Part shown: one piece after another, positions 11,607 to 24,608 of the stretch
How positions within the stretch are numbered: the stretch's first letter is position 1
How the letters are laid out: every line of letters starts with the position of its first letter
Assembly (NCBI GenBank): GCA_016490735.1
Contig: JAEMWC010000008.1
Span: 922,501 to 986,500, forward strand
From: Pachyseris speciosa
Taxonomy: Eukaryota; Cnidaria; Anthozoa; Scleractinia; Pachyseridae
Length of the DNA: 64,000 nt
Direction: 5' to 3'
The notes under the pieces: generated by a model
Seen by the model: the letters and a program-made list of their open reading frames with translations, nothing else
Database searches by the model: none
Told to the model about the DNA's origin: nothing
Position numbers and translations under genes: made by a program

Positions 11607-12018
11607 TTTTATCTTCAGTGGCGTGCATGGAAAATGAAAAGGAGTATAAGTATATCAATGAGAAACTAACTACGTTTTTAAAAACAACTATACACGTAGG
11701 GTTGATGCCGAGCTTGAAACTTGCCCTTCGCTCTGAAAAGCCCATTGTAAAGGTTAATAGCGCATGCATGCCAGTTTTAATATTATCATACAGCTGTAGC
11801 TTCAAATAGGTAAATATACCAGCTCCGTTGGGCTCGGAAAATGCTCTTCTGGTAATGGAGGCTATGGCATACCGTGATCAGTGGTAACCCGTCCAATTTG
11901 CGGAGACAATGTAGTAGTGAAGCTAAGTATGACGTTAAAATTGGATTATTTTATTGTGCCCTGAGATTATCTTCATCAACTAACAGTCTTTGCAAATGAG
12001 AACACAGGCAATTATAAA

Positions 12019-12091
12019 ATAAATAAATAAATAAATAAATAAATAAAGAAAGAAATAATAATAATAATAATAATAGTAATAATAATAATAA
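12019..12091. repeat. (AAAT)n/(AAT)n microsatellite
   Basis: Runs of aaat pass into aat repeats. The flanks 11620-12018 and 12092-13730 show no gene apart from the start of the receptor 3' region. Confidence 0.9.
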
Positions 12092-13733
12092 ACACGTGAA
12101 TGTTGAATGGTTAGCTATTTTTAGCAAGAATTTTGGAGAAACGCAGTTTGAACTAAAAGGAGGTAATGAGCGGTGAGTACGCCTAAATTTGAGACTAAGG
12201 AGGATCCAGAGATTATCATAATAATTAACCTAGTTTGCTTTTTTCTCATTTAGTGAAAACATTTTAATTAAATTACGCTTAGCGGTGAATGAAAGTTACG
12301 TTCACCCGACCACGAAAACTAAGTGACTATTTTGATCTCAGTTGGACTATAGATTGACTCAGCTATGGAGCGCCAGACTGAACTTCAACCTTCTGAAGCA
12401 GATGGGAAATGAAAACAAACACCGTCTTACATGGTTCTGACTTTAAATTAACATGAAAAAAAAAAAAATTTTATTATAAAACGAGTGATTTAGTCAAGTA
12501 AGTCAAGAGTCATTTGGTGATTTGGTGACAAGAGCAACCGACTCTTTTGGTATTCCGAGTGGATGATTAACACACCACGTGAAAGCTGGGTTTCTGATCC
12601 ATTTGATTTAAAGTAATGGAAGACCACAATAAAATTACCCAAGTTCAACTTTTACTCCTCACTTTTCCCGCCATGTGTACTTCGCGCAACAGTTTTATTG
12701 TGGCATAAAACTCAAAATAAGTAAGAAGTACCAAAGCTAGACACCTTATCAAATCTGGATATCAACTCTTTATTTCCATTTTTCAGTGTTCTAACTATTA
12801 CGGTTCAAGGTAAGAAGTCGGCATTTGCTTAAAAAGAAAAGGTTACGTTTAAGTTCTAAGTCTTTTGTACGCCTCAAAATGTAAGATTTGATTTCACGTT
12901 TTGCTAGTCAGTATTCACGTTGTAACTAGAGAAGCTGTTTTGTACCAGTATTGACTAAGTAAGGAGACTGGCCGTGCCACTGACACTGTACTTTCCTAAA
13001 TTATCGTTACCATTACCACCAATCGATGAAACCTCGCCAACAATCACAAGGAGCAGAAGAGTCCTATTTGAATTTAACTGGAAATACGGTCAAATGGGAC
13101 TCCTCTGCTCCCTGTGCTACAAGTACAATACAAGGCGCGTACTTTGCTTTTTGACGCCCAATTAAGTCCAACAGGACTGGATAATGGGGTACCACTTTAA
13201 TTTCTCTTTCATTTCACCCAGTCGCTCTGTTCATTTTTGCTCTTGGGAGATTCATCATTTCTCAGAACGTTGTTAAACTGTAACCTAGCGTAAGCTACCT
13301 CAATATAACTCATCATCGTTGCGGGGGTTTGTTCCAAAATGAGGATGTAAAAGTCGCAAATATCGGGTAGCAGACGTTTGGCGTGTGCCATTATTTTTTC
13401 TGTACAAGACCCATCTTCATAACGCAAAGGTTTGAACAACTTCTTGAGATTTTATCTGCATACTTCAATATTGTTATCTTTCACTGTTTTACAGATACTA
13501 AAATATCGCACAGTCACCTATGAAAAAATGTCTCTAATACTCTTTACACTACCATTCCAATGAGAGGGGTTTGTTAGTCTGCTTTCTTACGGCCGGCCCG
13601 AGCTGTACTTCCTCATAAGCCTTTTTACAACTTTTGATGTTATTTTCGAGGTACAATACCGGTGGTTGTAGTCAATTGACAAAGATTCCGGACGCATACG
13701 TTTTCAGTTATTAACTTCTGGAAACACGTTTAT

Positions 13734-14066
13734 TCAGTCAGCCATGTAAATAACAAAATAGATGATTAAAAATGTGGCGTATGCCAGGGGAAATAAAAAT
13801 CGCGAATATCGGTCCAAGTAATGGACGCCTTTCTCAGACCTGAATCTCTGCTTGACTAGCTGTAGGACACCTTTACGGTGTTTTGTTGCTCTTTTAGAAA
13901 ACAGAGGCCTGAGGCGCGCTGCAAGGCTCTGCTCTCTCTTTCGCTCGTGTATGGAACTCTTCCTTCTAGGATAAGAACTGCTGCCATTTTCCATGTCTTC
14001 CAAAGAATCTTTAAACTTGTAGCTTTTACCATCGACAGCTACAGTGACCAGCAACGGTTTGCGATC
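13734..14066 (-). CDS. Receptor 1 exon 9: intracellular loop and TM4
   Basis: 333 nt from the acceptor GTTTTTAG to the TGA stop. A basic intracellular loop is followed by TM4 (RFLFPLAYATFLIIYFVIYM). Confidence 0.93.
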   Translation of the reverse strand, partial: DRKPLLVTVAVDGKSYKFKDSLEDMENGSSSYPRRKSSIHERKREQSLAARLRPLFSKRATKHRKGVLQLVKQRFRSEKGVHYLDRYSRFLFPLAYATFLIIYFVIYMAD

Positions 14067-17000
14067 CTAAAAACAACAGAAAAAAAAAAAAAAAAAAAAA
14101 AAAGAAAAGAAAACCGCCCGTCCTTTTTACATACTTCTTCAATTTCGTGTAACAGTTACAAGCAGGCGGGAGTCAAGTTTACTTTGCCACTTACTTTACG
14201 TTAGCGAGGAAGTAAAAGTAAAAAATAATTTTGCCACTATTTTTTTGCAATAAGTAGATGAAAACAACTCAAAAGAAAGTAAAGACTGGTGGCTGTTACA
14301 AAGCTTTTGCAGTAACAGGTGTAGGTTAAGAGTACTATGATAGAAACAGTGATCTGTTGGTCCATCACACATAAACGCACACACAAAAGCAAAAGCCCCC
14401 CTTCAATCACCCCTCCTGTCCTCCACAATAATACGTCTTGAATACTTGGCAGAGGACCGGAACAAACACATACATTTTGAAAAAAAAATCGAAGACTCCT
14501 TTCTTTCTTTCTTTTTTTTGTTGGTTTTTGTTCCGTGTTTACTGGAATAACTGACTCATCTTGATTAATGAATCAGTCTCACTTATTAATCATTTTAAGA
14601 AATGATCGTTTACTGGCGCCTTAATCTCTTGTCGACTGTCCTTTAAGTTACTGATTTTGATTCAATACCGCTTCAAATATAGCTATGTTTAACTGAGGAA
14701 ATAAAATGCCCCAACAGTTCATTATACAGGTTACCTGGACCTCGCCGTTCTGGGAGAGTTTGTAGTCGGTTTTCTTTTCTCCGAGGTCCTGCAATCTTCG
14801 AGACTGTTTTAGCACAAGAACATACTCCAACAGTGTCATAAAGATGAACACAAACCCTCCGAGCAGGAAATAGTCGATTGACTTCAGGTAAGACACACGA
14901 GGCATCCCTGCATTCACGTTACCCCTCATGTAACTGATTGTCAATACAGTGGTGATGCTGAGCGCTACTCGAGCCGGTACCGCCTCGTGATTTATCCAGA
15001 AACTGACCCAAGAAAGCGCCACGATGCACACGCATGGGATGTACATTTGGAAGATATAGTACATGGACCTTCGGCGAAATATCATGGTGGCCGTTAATCC
15101 TGAAAACATTGCTGGGGAGTGGAGGAATGAAACATAATCATAAAACGAGACAGTGGAGAGAATTCAAAGTGGAGTAGGATCTTGAAATGCATGGAACGGG
15201 GTGCCAGAATAGATTATGTCTGGGTCATATTAATGTTATTAAATATGGAATAGCTGTAGTCAGGAGATGACATGGTTGAAAATAGGTAATGTTTGTCACT
15301 GACTTGTAATGTATAGGCGGTTCTTTAAGACGTTTCGGCTACCTCTCAAGCTTGACGTCCTTATAACCGGATGAAAGCTTAAGAGTTAGCCGAAACGTCT
15401 TAAAGAACCGCCTATAAATTACAAGTCAGTGACTAACATTAACTATTTTCAACGATGTCTGGTTCATGTAAGAATGGAAATGAACTTCAGTTACATGTAG
15501 AACGTATTATCTTAAGCATGTAAATATTATAGTCAGTGAGGCATGTTCTCTAATAATATTCTCTGTTGTAAACTTTTTGGGGTAAACAAGAAATCATGTT
15601 GTACAGGATTCCTTGTTTTGTAAACCCTACATCCTGGAAACGGCAGACACTTTTTCTGCGGGAAAGAATCACTGGATAAACGATTGGCTAAGATACAAAT
15701 ATACGTCCTCCCTTCACGAATAAAATCCACAAACAAAGCCTATGCGTGTGCTGGATTACACAAGATTACTTGATATAGGCCCTCACCGGTAAACCTCGTT
15801 AAGACGAGGAGGATAACAACATAAGGCAACACCCTGATAATATCAGAGGGGTAACAAACATGTAATTCTTTAGCCGCGTAAAAGTGGAGCAGCAGACCAC
15901 AGCATGATTAATTTCGGCACGCTGGAAAATGAGGGATCGAAATGCACCAGTGACAGCTGACCGTGGTAATAGTAATAGTAATAATTCAAAGAAACCTCGA
16001 TATTTTTGTCTTGCGCAATTCAGTACAGCACGCATGTGACAAACGATAACAAAATTCATTTATGATGTCTCATTTTAGACACAACTCATTAACGTCTTAC
16101 CAGAATGATAGACTGGATGTTTCAGGTATCTCTTGGCGCTTACAATGTCAAATTGTGCCATCTCTTTATCGTAAATAAAAATGTCACTCTCCACCTCAGA
16201 TCTCCACTTGTACGCCAAGTCTTTCTCTTCGTATGAGACTGAAATAGTACAAAAATGTTACCTTACAAGCCGAACTGCATTATTAAATATTGATGAGCCT
16301 AGATTAATATCATGGCGATACTGTTTTAACAGTATCACATAGCAATCCTGCGTAGAAGAGACTGCAGTTAAATTGAATCAATAGCTCCCTGAGGGCAAAA
16401 CATGGCAAAACTTCAAAGGGTCCGTAGTTGCTGGTCGGTCAAGTAACAATCCATGCCATAATAAAATTGTAACCAAACAACCAGTCTATCCAGTGGATAG
16501 ACTGGTTGGGTTGATTGGTTAATCGATTATTTAATTTTTACAATCTTAAGTATCCACCAGTTACTGTTCTAACTAAAGGCACTTACAGCTTTCAAAAGCC
16601 AGATTACAAGTTTGTTCATCAAGAGGATAGTTTCTCAGGTCCAACTTGCATGAATTTTTTGTCACAAGCCTGTTAAAATCAAACAGCAAAAGGTGTTGAT
16701 TATACATGGACAGAACAAATACCTCATTTGATATCAGACAAAACTAGACGGCTTTTCATTCTTGTCTTCAGAAAAGACAGTACTTTTGTATCGAATGACT
16801 ATTTACAGGCAAACTAAGGCCTAGGTAGCACTAGAGAGATGTCCGGGACATCTGTGTTTTCATTAGCTCAAAACGTGACAGATGCCCTCGAGATGTTAGG
16901 GAGCCAAGTGCGACCTGTGTTTTGGGGCATCGGGACATTTACGCCGATCTGGACATTTCGTCAAAGGAGCCGATGTCCTGCTTCGGGGCAGGACATTCGT

Positions 17001-17974
17001 GGGACATCTTGTTGTTATCTTCTTGGCGGCGGTCTCGAATTTCATTCTGCTTGTCAAAACAATGAATACGTTTGCACCAACTAATTTTCCGATGATTTGG
17101 CCGCCAAACGCACAAACAACCACTACTGGACAGGATGTTTACCAACCCCGCTATTTTTCGGCGCAGTATCACATTCAGCGTGGCGAAAATAGCTCAGATC
17201 GTGCAAGAAACCGGTAACGTGTCGAATTGGGTGCCAAATCCAAGCGGACCTTCCACTGCCGGCTCGCACTCCAAGTTCAGCCCCAAAACTATCGTTGGGT
17301 TTTGATTTCTTGTTTGCCACACACCCTTGCGTTGTCGAGTTAATTCAACGTGTTATTTTCGCGGGAATGATGATGATAATACGCGCCAGTCTAGAATATG
17401 GTGATGGTATATTCCTCAAGCTAAGGCACTTAGACAACTCTATTATAACTTCATTTATCCATATCTATCATACGCTGTTATTGCTTGGGGAGTGCTTGTG
17501 CATCGCACTTGAAGAAAATTCAAGTCAAACAAAATCATATTATCCGTCTAATGTTCTTTGCTACTCTGTATGGTGAAAATACAGATAGTGCCCTCCCTTT
17601 ACTGAACTTACTAGACCTACTTACAGTAGAAAACATTTTCACATTACGTTTACTTCAGTTCTCCCACCAATGGCATAAAAAGCAGCTCCCTAGCATTTTC
17701 GATAATTACCTTCGTTATGCTAGTGATGTCCACAAATATAACACTAGATATGCTTCAAAAAGTAACTTCTATAAAGCACGCTTCAAGACTAATATTGGAA
17801 AAAAAACGTTGTCGGCTCTGGCAGCCGCAAGATATACCACAAGATATTAAAGATCTCAGTCTTTCCAATTTCCCGAGAAAAGTAAAACTGTATTTACTAC
17901 GGAAGCAAAGGTAACATCTAAGTCTTTCCAATTCCTTTACTTTCTATTTTTACAATAAGTGTACGTGAAGTGTC

Positions 17975-18010
<36 letters not shown>

Positions 18011-21000
18011 GTGTGTGTGTGTTTTGTATGTATCTAGAAGTCTATATTTTTAAATGAAACTTAACAAGACTAGTGTCTAACAAGAAAACTATATGGTTTA
18101 TTTAGCCGCTAGGCAATTCCATCATTGTCATCAATATTTGGTTTAGTTTAACCTACAAACCCCCAATACCTTTTATTTAACTACCCATACAAATATATTT
18201 TAATGTGATGTAACAAGAAAATGTGTAAAGTATTGTATTGTTTATTCTGCACCCATGTTTCACGAACATTATTACTAGTGCGACCGTAATTTCGAATGCT
18301 TCCGGCCATCTGAGGTGTCCGCGAAAATCATGTCGAAACGTATGTCCACCAGATGTCTCGGACATTTCAAAAGATGGCCTTAAGTTCGACCTGGGCCTAA
18401 GAGAAACGATTTGTGCAGAAATATAGTAGAAAGAGGTGACTCTGTGATGACTTTGCAGTTGTAATTTTAACATTTTTGAGGCGGTTCTAATCAGTTTCTG
18501 TATCATTTCAGACCTTTTACTAAGGTATTGAAGAGATATGAAAACCACTGATTATGGATACAACTCTAGTCTAGTCTCAATTCAGTACGAAATTCCAGCT
18601 GAATGACCTAAACCTTAATCATCATATGTTTGTGGAACTCAGCGGAAAGCTCTTGAAGAAACAGGGGATTAGAATCTTCCCAACCTCCTCTGTGCATTTC
18701 TGTATAGTTCAAGAGCAAAATTGACTGAATAGAAAATTCTTCCTCTCGATATCGATAGAAAAGTGTGTTAATAATTTCTCCAATGAAAATCAAACTACTG
18801 TCAACAGCTCTCCAGCTGTCTCTTTTTCCGGAGCATGAGTTTCGTTGTTTTATGACCACAACTAAAAGATGTTTAAAATGTTTTAATGTTAACATGGCGT
18901 CTTTGTCATTTTAGAGCGCTTTTCAATTGAGTGTCGTAAAACCTAAACCAAAGCAATTACTCTGACCAATCACAACAGAAGTAAGTAGTGCAACGAACCA
19001 ATCAGAATATGAAGCAATTACATGTAGCCGGCGCAAAGCGCGGGAAAATGCGCGCGTGTTAACCATAATTGGTTTTGGTTTTGCTTCTCATTGGTCAAAA
19101 AAGTGGCGCGAGTTTTCCTGGCCAATCACAGAGCGAAGCAATGCAAAACCAAAGCAAAACCATAATTACTTTCGACACTCAATTGAAAACCGCTCTATGT
19201 GGAGCTGTTGTAAGTAAAATGTTCGAGAAAGAGAGAAAGTTTCAGAAAAAAAGTAAATGGCGCGTTGACGTTCGAATCACCTTGCACTCAGCATCATGCT
19301 TCCGTTTATCAGGTTTATCCATATTTTCTTGTTTAAGAAGACCATCTTGTGTATCCTTGTATCAATCGAGTTAACAAAAAACGTGTCAGGCAACCAAAAC
19401 TTTTCACAAGCTGCTCCTCCGAGGATAATTGTCCTGTTGATGCCAAAGGCCAACCGAGGGTCTTGCCAAAACTGACCAAGGTACAAATCTACTTCGAAAT
19501 CCTGCAAAATTTAAACAAATTGATCTTAGTTATTTTACAATTATATTCAAACACCAACATTTATAGAATGAGTGAGCAAAAGCTCTTTTCTAACAAAAGA
19601 CCTCATGGGTAGTGTTTGCAGTAAAATTCGGTGGTGCCGGATCGGGGAGGGGCGGGCGTGTGGTGGTGGAGGTTGTAGAACAAACTTGGCAGGGGGGAAT
19701 TTTCCGTGTAACATATGAAACGTTAAGTTTGTAGTGGGAAAAATCATTGGCCTTGACATTCACCGCCCCCTCCTCACCACTTTAAAAAACGGTTAGGTAG
19801 AGGAGTTTAGAGTGTAGGAGGATATGGGATCCTCCTGGGTACTTGTTATAGGCAATAAAGTAGCACCGTAACAAGTGTAAGTCTATAGATATAGAAAAGG
19901 TCGGAGTGTCCCTTACCATGCTAGTCTCACTTATCTCTCCAAATGACAGAATTAACATTTCCAGGTCCACATGAAGAGTTTGCACTGCAAAGCCAAAACT
20001 GCTATAAGCCAACATCAGGACAGTAAAATAAAATTGAAAACAAGCTACTTGTTAATAAATATGTGATCGTGCAAAATAATTTGACAGAAAAATCGAGCAT
20101 ATTTGTCTCTGGTCCTTGTAGACTCCATCAGGGATCAAAAGGCCACGAGCCAGGTTGAATGTTGTGTGTACAGCCTTGAGGATTTTGCAGAGACAGTTGA
20201 TAAGCCTATCGCTCAGTCTCTAGCCTTCCTTAGATGTACGTATCATTCTTTGCGAACAGTGACTGAGGTGTTGTACGTCCGCTTCGAATTTTATGTGTGG
20301 AGGTAAAGGAGACAAGACCCAGGGCTTAACTTGACTGCCAAATGACCCTTTCATCTGAGGCAGATGTTTAACAGGTACCCAGCACTGGTTTAAAAGCTAC
20401 TCTAAGACCCAGGTGTGTGATCCGGTCTATCGATCCGTTACTCAGTCTTACCAATTGACTGAACCGGGCAAGAAAATTGCCAAAGAGCGATTCATCTTAA
20501 AATCAACAAAACAGGCAGTTGTTTACATAGATGGGGATTTTCATATACACGTTTTACTTTATTTACCTCCATAGAACGGTCGAATCCTTTTGTCATAGTT
20601 CTTAAATACAATTTCTAAAACATCTGAGACGTTTCGTCCTGGTATCACTAGTTCCTCATACTTAAGACGGTATTCCCTAAAGACAAACATTAATTTGTTT
20701 ACTAAAGCTAAGGTATATATAGCTATTTCCTTGTAACCTACATAGCTTCCGAGAGCAGATGATATGGTAGTAAGATCTCTAGAACATGATCACGACCGTT
20801 GAAGGGATTTTTGTTGAATTAATGACAGCAATAACAGCAATGTGGAAAGAAATATTTTATCAACCATAGACCATATAAAAAAGTAGACGCAACCAGCCAA
20901 ACGGTCGACCAGTTGGTGGAGAAGACAAATCAAAAATGGCTCAAAGTTATTAGCTGCGCCCAAAACTTTTCATTATAGTAAAAAAAATCTCCAAAAAAGC

Positions 21001-24000
21001 AAAAATCAACAACAAACAAACAAACAAACAAACATGCAAAACAAACAAAGCAAAACAATAACAATAACAGCAGCAAAAAAAAAAAAAAAAATGACTTGTA
21101 GAAATGCTATGACTCCTCGCTTGCCTTACTGTAGCTTTTATCGTCGTTGAACATTTTCCATTTCAACTCCAAAGAAATTTCTACTGTGGCATTAATGCCG
21201 TTTGTGCCTAATTGAGTGTTAAGTGTAAGGCTAGTACAAAACATAATGAAGGAGGCTCGCAAGCCTGCACGATCGAATCATTTCATGCGTCGAGTACTTA
21301 ACGATAGAACGCTTCTCTGGTAGCGGCTTCGTATTGGCTTCGGGTGGGGTTGCCCGTCCTCGTCCCTCGGTTCGGCCGTGGCGGGTAATCCCTCACCTTT
21401 GCTGGGAACTGATTATTTAGTTACATTCAAGCTTCGCCCGTTGTTAGTAAAAATGTTAAGAAAATAAACGGCCACGCCACGAGCGCGGCCAAATTATTTC
21501 CAACCTGGTAGCTGTCTTTTTTCACTGCATACAGTACCCAGCAAACCGAGCTCAGCCAATACTGCGCGCTAACATTGAAAATAGCCAACTAAAAGAATAG
21601 GAGAGCATAAAGGGTATTTAAATACGATTTATAAAGTAAATAAATGACAATAATAAAGCATTAAAGAGTGTTAAGCCGCTAAGGAATAAATTCATTTGTG
21701 AGAGGTGGCCAAAGTAAAGAGAGCCTGACATTACATCACATTTATTTTCAAGGCAACTTTTTAGAGCTTACCATGGTGGTGTATCAGCTGGTTTTATTTC
21801 TTCAGTATGATTATGTTTTGAGGTTTTACTTCTTGGATTCCTTCAAGATATAATGATGTGAAGAAAAAAAATGCGCATTGACAAAAGCATAATAAAGATT
21901 ATTATTATGTGATATAACTAGCTCACCAGCTTGTTTAAACGTATTACACATAAAATAAAAATAGCACAATAACAATAACAATGACAATAACAATGACAAT
22001 GACAAGGCAATGACAATCATAATGAATGAATGAATGAATATACGAAAATTAGATATTTGAACCAAGGATTAAAGAATGAAGATGTGAATGATCATAATAT
22101 ATTCATTCTCCTTTATTAATCACTCACGGGTGTATTACGAACCAACACAATGACCAGGTCCCAGCTGGCTTGTTAGCTTAGTTGGTAGAGCACTGCACAG
22201 GTATCGCAGAGGTCCCGTACAAGCCTGAATTCTTTTCAGGCTTTATTTTCACTACTGCTTAAGTAGTGTTCAGGCCTGAGTGTTCATAACTGCGATGGTC
22301 ATTCACATCTTCGTGATATTTATACAGTAAAACTTTAAAATTGAATATTGAATTCCAGAGTTTGGGCACCGTAAGCCTCTACGACCTTAGCTTGAATTTG
22401 GCCTTTGCCAAATAAAAGCACAGAGCTAGAGACAAATCACACAGTAGATTACGGTGAAATGTTTTGATGAAATGCAAGGGAAATGCTTCGTGTGTCAAGT
22501 CAAGGCGATTGGCTCCCTTTACAAAATATATCCACATTCTAAGTATCTAAATATGTGAATTCTTTACAAATGCAATTAGTAAATTCTTACGTTTTCTCAG
22601 AAAAGGACTTCGGCGGGCTGGGAAGTGAATTTGGTGTTGGCGGTGTAACGGTTGTGGTAGAATTGCTGTTTTGACTTGTACTGTTCCTTATGGCCATACC
22701 ATGGCTGAAAAAAAAAATGCATCAGACATAGGAGGTTTTATAATAGTAATGACAACCATTTTTCACATTGAAGCAAACAAGATATAGAGCCTTATTCTTC
22801 ATCGCCAACTAAATAGACTTGCCACAAGTCGACCTCTCGAGTCTCACAGCAAAAAAGTCGAGAGGAGCGAGCCTTTTTAGGCCGCGAAGCGGCTGAGCGA
22901 GCGACGAAGTCGCGAGAGGTTGACTTGTCTCGGTTGAAGGGTTTTCATTTGCGTTTTGCGCCAAAAATGGGAAGTAACGTCACTCGCATTTGGAAGAGGA
23001 GCATCAGTTATCGCTTTCGCAATTGACTCCATGTTGGAATTTCAACCACAAGTCACGTTTCGTTTTTCATAATTACTTTTGATTGACAACTTTATCCCTG
23101 AGGGTACCAAAGATCTACTCTGATTGGTCTAAGCGCAGCGACCCGTTTTTAGGTCGCTAGAATTGGCGCCAATCAAGTATGAAAAGTCCTTCGTCCCGCG
23201 CCATATTAAATCCATATTAAATAGGACGAAGGACTTTCTCGAAAGTCTCGCCCCGTATTAAATAGGACGAAGGACGTTCTCGAAAGTTTACCAACTAAAC
23301 TGATGACCAAATTTTGAAACTTACATCCAGACTGAGCCCAAGTAATTCAAATAAGCGCAAAGTTTATTTAAGAATACTATTACTTAAACAGAGAAACTTG
23401 ACATTGGTGGACAAAATGCATCAGTACTACTTATAACGAAGGTTGTTTCCAAAGGAAAGACATGGCATCCTTGATCTGCAATTGACCATGACAGGGAGTG
23501 GAAACCTTGTTCATTTTGGATAAACCCTCGTCGAATATGCGAGTTAAACATCTTAGTTTATTTTTGACATACTAGCGTGTTTATATCCACCGTTCACATT
23601 TTGTTGTTCGATGCATATTTTTTCTCTTCCCACATCCCCTTTCTTTTTCACACTTCAAGCAATGGCTGTTACCTGTTTTAGAGTGATTTTACTTAACCGC
23701 GAAATAGAAGTTGGTGTAATACTAATCACCTATTACAATAATTCCTTGTGTGTATTTGACTTTTGCACTGTTGGCTAATAAGAAATTTTTCCCCGGGTTA
23801 ATGAAAACCACTCCATGTAACACAATGTAACCTTGTTATTGTGGTATTCATACATGACTCATTTAGCTACTGACAATGGATGATGCATACGATACACGTT
23901 TTGAAAAACGCATTGTAAGAGTATCGTTTTATTTAGAAGTTGCAGGAACTGAATACTTCTTTTCTTCTTCATTGTGATTTTACTTATCTCATGCGCTTGA

Positions 24001-24608
24001 TATCATGTATATATATCATTGTTAGTGCGGATCAGACCCTGTTTTAATACGCAATAAAAAAGATTAAAAGGCTTAGATACCGCTTAAACCCGCCAGTTTG
24101 CGGTTTGTATGCAAATCTCGGAAACCACTCAGTCCTATCTCAGTCGGTTTACTCATGGTTGCATGCAGGTATTTATCAGGTTGTGCTTCAAAGGCTGTAG
24201 TGTAGTGATATTCGATAATAGTAGTTCATTAACAGCCACCAGAAAGCGATCGAAGTCCTTCATCACTAAGCAATATTCTTATTGAAAGCACAATGAATTT
24301 ACCTGTTCTGTTACTGATTATTACAAAGAGTTTAATGTTCACTTTTCGACGAACCATGATTCACAGCAGACATCAGTTGTTGTTTGAAATTAAAGCGTTT
24401 AAGAAGACAAATTGGCGGATACTTTTCGAATAGTTTAGGAACATTGATGGTAAGAAAGCAATGATGTTTGAAAATAACTTGAATTTCATGAGATCACTAT
24501 AAAGATTCTATGTTAACAAAATTCAAAACTAGCCATGGACACTTACCTAACATGTCCAAAGTTGTGAAGAAAGAGGAGAAGCCCAAGCAGTGTAACGGAT
24601 GGCCTCAT
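13734..24608 (-). CDS. Anion-type Cys-loop ligand-gated channel subunit, complete, nine exons
   Basis: Nine exons join in frame (62, 114, 110, 68, 221, 83, 138, 365, 333 nt) to 497 codons plus stop. Residues 1-20 are a signal peptide (MRPSVTLLGLLLFLHNFGHV). Exon 2 is a Ser/Thr/Asn-rich linker with two N-glycosylation sites. The extracellular domain has loop A WLPDTFF and a 13-residue Cys-loop between C199 and C213 (LDLRNYPLDEQT). TM1 is about 279-300, TM2 about 306-328, TM3 about 341-362 and TM4 about 473-497. The PAR motif before TM2 marks the anion-selective class (GABA-A/glycine), acting as a pentamer in the plasma membrane. The TM3-TM4 loop is basic. The ligand is uncertain: the loop B position usually Tyr in GABA beta subunits is Phe, and loop C is short. 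The terminal exon ends IYMAD then TGA. Confidence 0.93.
14735..15099 (-). CDS. Receptor 1 exon 8: TM1-TM3
   Basis: 365 nt between GTTTTCAG and GTCCAG|GTAACC. TM1, TM2 with PARVALSITTVLTI, and TM3 are all in this one exon; the paralogue at 43-50 kb splits the region between TM2 and TM3. Confidence 0.96.
15275..15453. repeat. Foldback with two degenerate hammerhead-like motifs
   Basis: Arms starting gttgaaaatagg (15275) and ending ctattttcaac (15453) are inverted copies. Each arm contains a tagccGAAACGTC block, the 3' half of a hammerhead core, but the CUGANGA half is mutated (CGGATGA in the right arm). It lies in intron 7 of receptor 1. Confidence 0.7.
16101..16238 (-). CDS. Receptor 1 exon 7: loops B and C
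   Basis: 138 nt between TTTCAG and TTCTG|GTAAG. It encodes FSYEEKDLAYKW (loop B) through VYHSG (loop C). Confidence 0.95.
16480..16506. repeat. Short perfect palindrome
   Basis: ccagtctatcc and ggatagactgg pair around a three-base loop, giving a 12-bp hairpin with the flanking a/t pair. Confidence 0.6.
16587..16669 (-). CDS. Receptor 1 exon 6: Cys-loop
   Basis: 83 nt between AACAG and AAGCT|GTAAGTG. It contains the complete Cys-loop, two cysteines 14 residues apart around LDLRNYPLDEQT. Confidence 0.96.
17395..18030 (+). pseudogene. LINE reverse transcriptase 3' fragment (CR1/L2-like)
   Basis: The plus strand encodes the C-terminal end of a non-LTR reverse transcriptase: an AVIAWGSA-like helix near 17480, then LPLLNLLDLLTVENIF and YNTRYASKSNFYK. 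A frameshift lies in an A-run near 17800, after which KDLSLSNFPRKVKLYLL continues in another frame. The catalytic domain is absent, as expected for a 5'-truncated copy. A (TG)n tract at 17980-18022 marks its 3' end. It lies antisense in receptor 1 intron 5. Confidence 0.8.
18914..19195. mobile_element. MITE with 23-bp terminal inverted repeats and TA flanks
   Basis: Left end gagcgcttttcaattgagtg and right end cactcaattgaaaaccgctc are inverted with one mismatch over 23 bp, and TA flanks both sides as a target duplication. The inside carries CCAAT-like words (attggt, ccaatca) in both orientations and no coding. It is 282 bp long and ends 85 bp from exon 5 of receptor 1. TA duplication suggests a Tc1/mariner-type source. 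Confidence 0.85.
19281..19501 (-). CDS. Receptor 1 exon 5: loop A
   Basis: 221 nt between TTTTGCAG and GCAAG|GTGATT. It holds the QFWQDPRL motif and loop A (WLPDTFFVNS), both strongly conserved in the family. Confidence 0.95.
19917..19984 (-). CDS. Receptor 1 exon 4
   Basis: 68 nt between TTTGCAG and ATG|GTAAGG, encoding VQTLHVDLEMLILSFGEISE. The length and phase equal those I recall for the equivalent vertebrate GABA-A exon. Confidence 0.9.
20567..20676 (-). CDS. Receptor 1 exon 3: start of ligand-binding domain
   Basis: 110 nt between CTTTAG and GGAG|GTAAAT. It encodes NVSDVLEIVFKNYDKRIRPF, the usual alpha-helix and first strand of Cys-loop receptors. Confidence 0.9.
22168..22330 (+). mobile_element. 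Dispersed tRNA-like SINE copy
   Basis: GGCTTGT and ACAAGCC would form an acceptor stem, with A-box TAGCTTAGTTGG and a CTGCA/CGCAG-type anticodon stem; most of the T-arm is deleted. A T-rich run, caggct, a hairpin (cactactgcttaagtagtg) and ataactgcgatggtca follow. The 62-64 kb array shows the same order of parts. Confidence 0.65.
22591..22704 (-). CDS. Receptor 1 exon 2: glycosylated linker
   Basis: 114 nt between TTTCAG and AAAAC|GTAAG. It encodes a low-complexity Ser/Thr/Pro linker with two NST sequons. Joining to exons 1 and 3 keeps the frame (AG+C and AC+G). Confidence 0.85.
22816..22932. repeat. Foldback (MITE-like)
   Basis: acaagtcgacctctcg at 22823 is inverted at about 22912-22928 (cgagaggttgacttgt), enclosing GC-rich sequence with its own ccgcgaagcggc palindrome. 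It lies in intron 1 of receptor 1. Confidence 0.65.
23180..23290. repeat. Palindromic/tandem repeat with aggacgaagga
   Basis: agtccttcgtcc on the left is inverted to ggacgaaggact, and tattaaataggacgaagga recurs nearby, giving an imperfect foldback with a short internal duplication. Confidence 0.6.
24547..24608 (-). CDS. Receptor 1 exon 1: start and signal peptide
   Basis: The ATG at 24608-24606 begins a hydrophobic 20-residue signal peptide; the donor is TTAG|GTAAGT. An acceptor CAG just upstream puts the 5' edge of this exon near 24634, so a separate non-coding first exon is expected. Confidence 0.85.

Noticed and set aside
11443..11809. Plus-strand frames at 11.4-11.8 kb
   Set aside because: They overlap a minus-strand SINE and have no domain.
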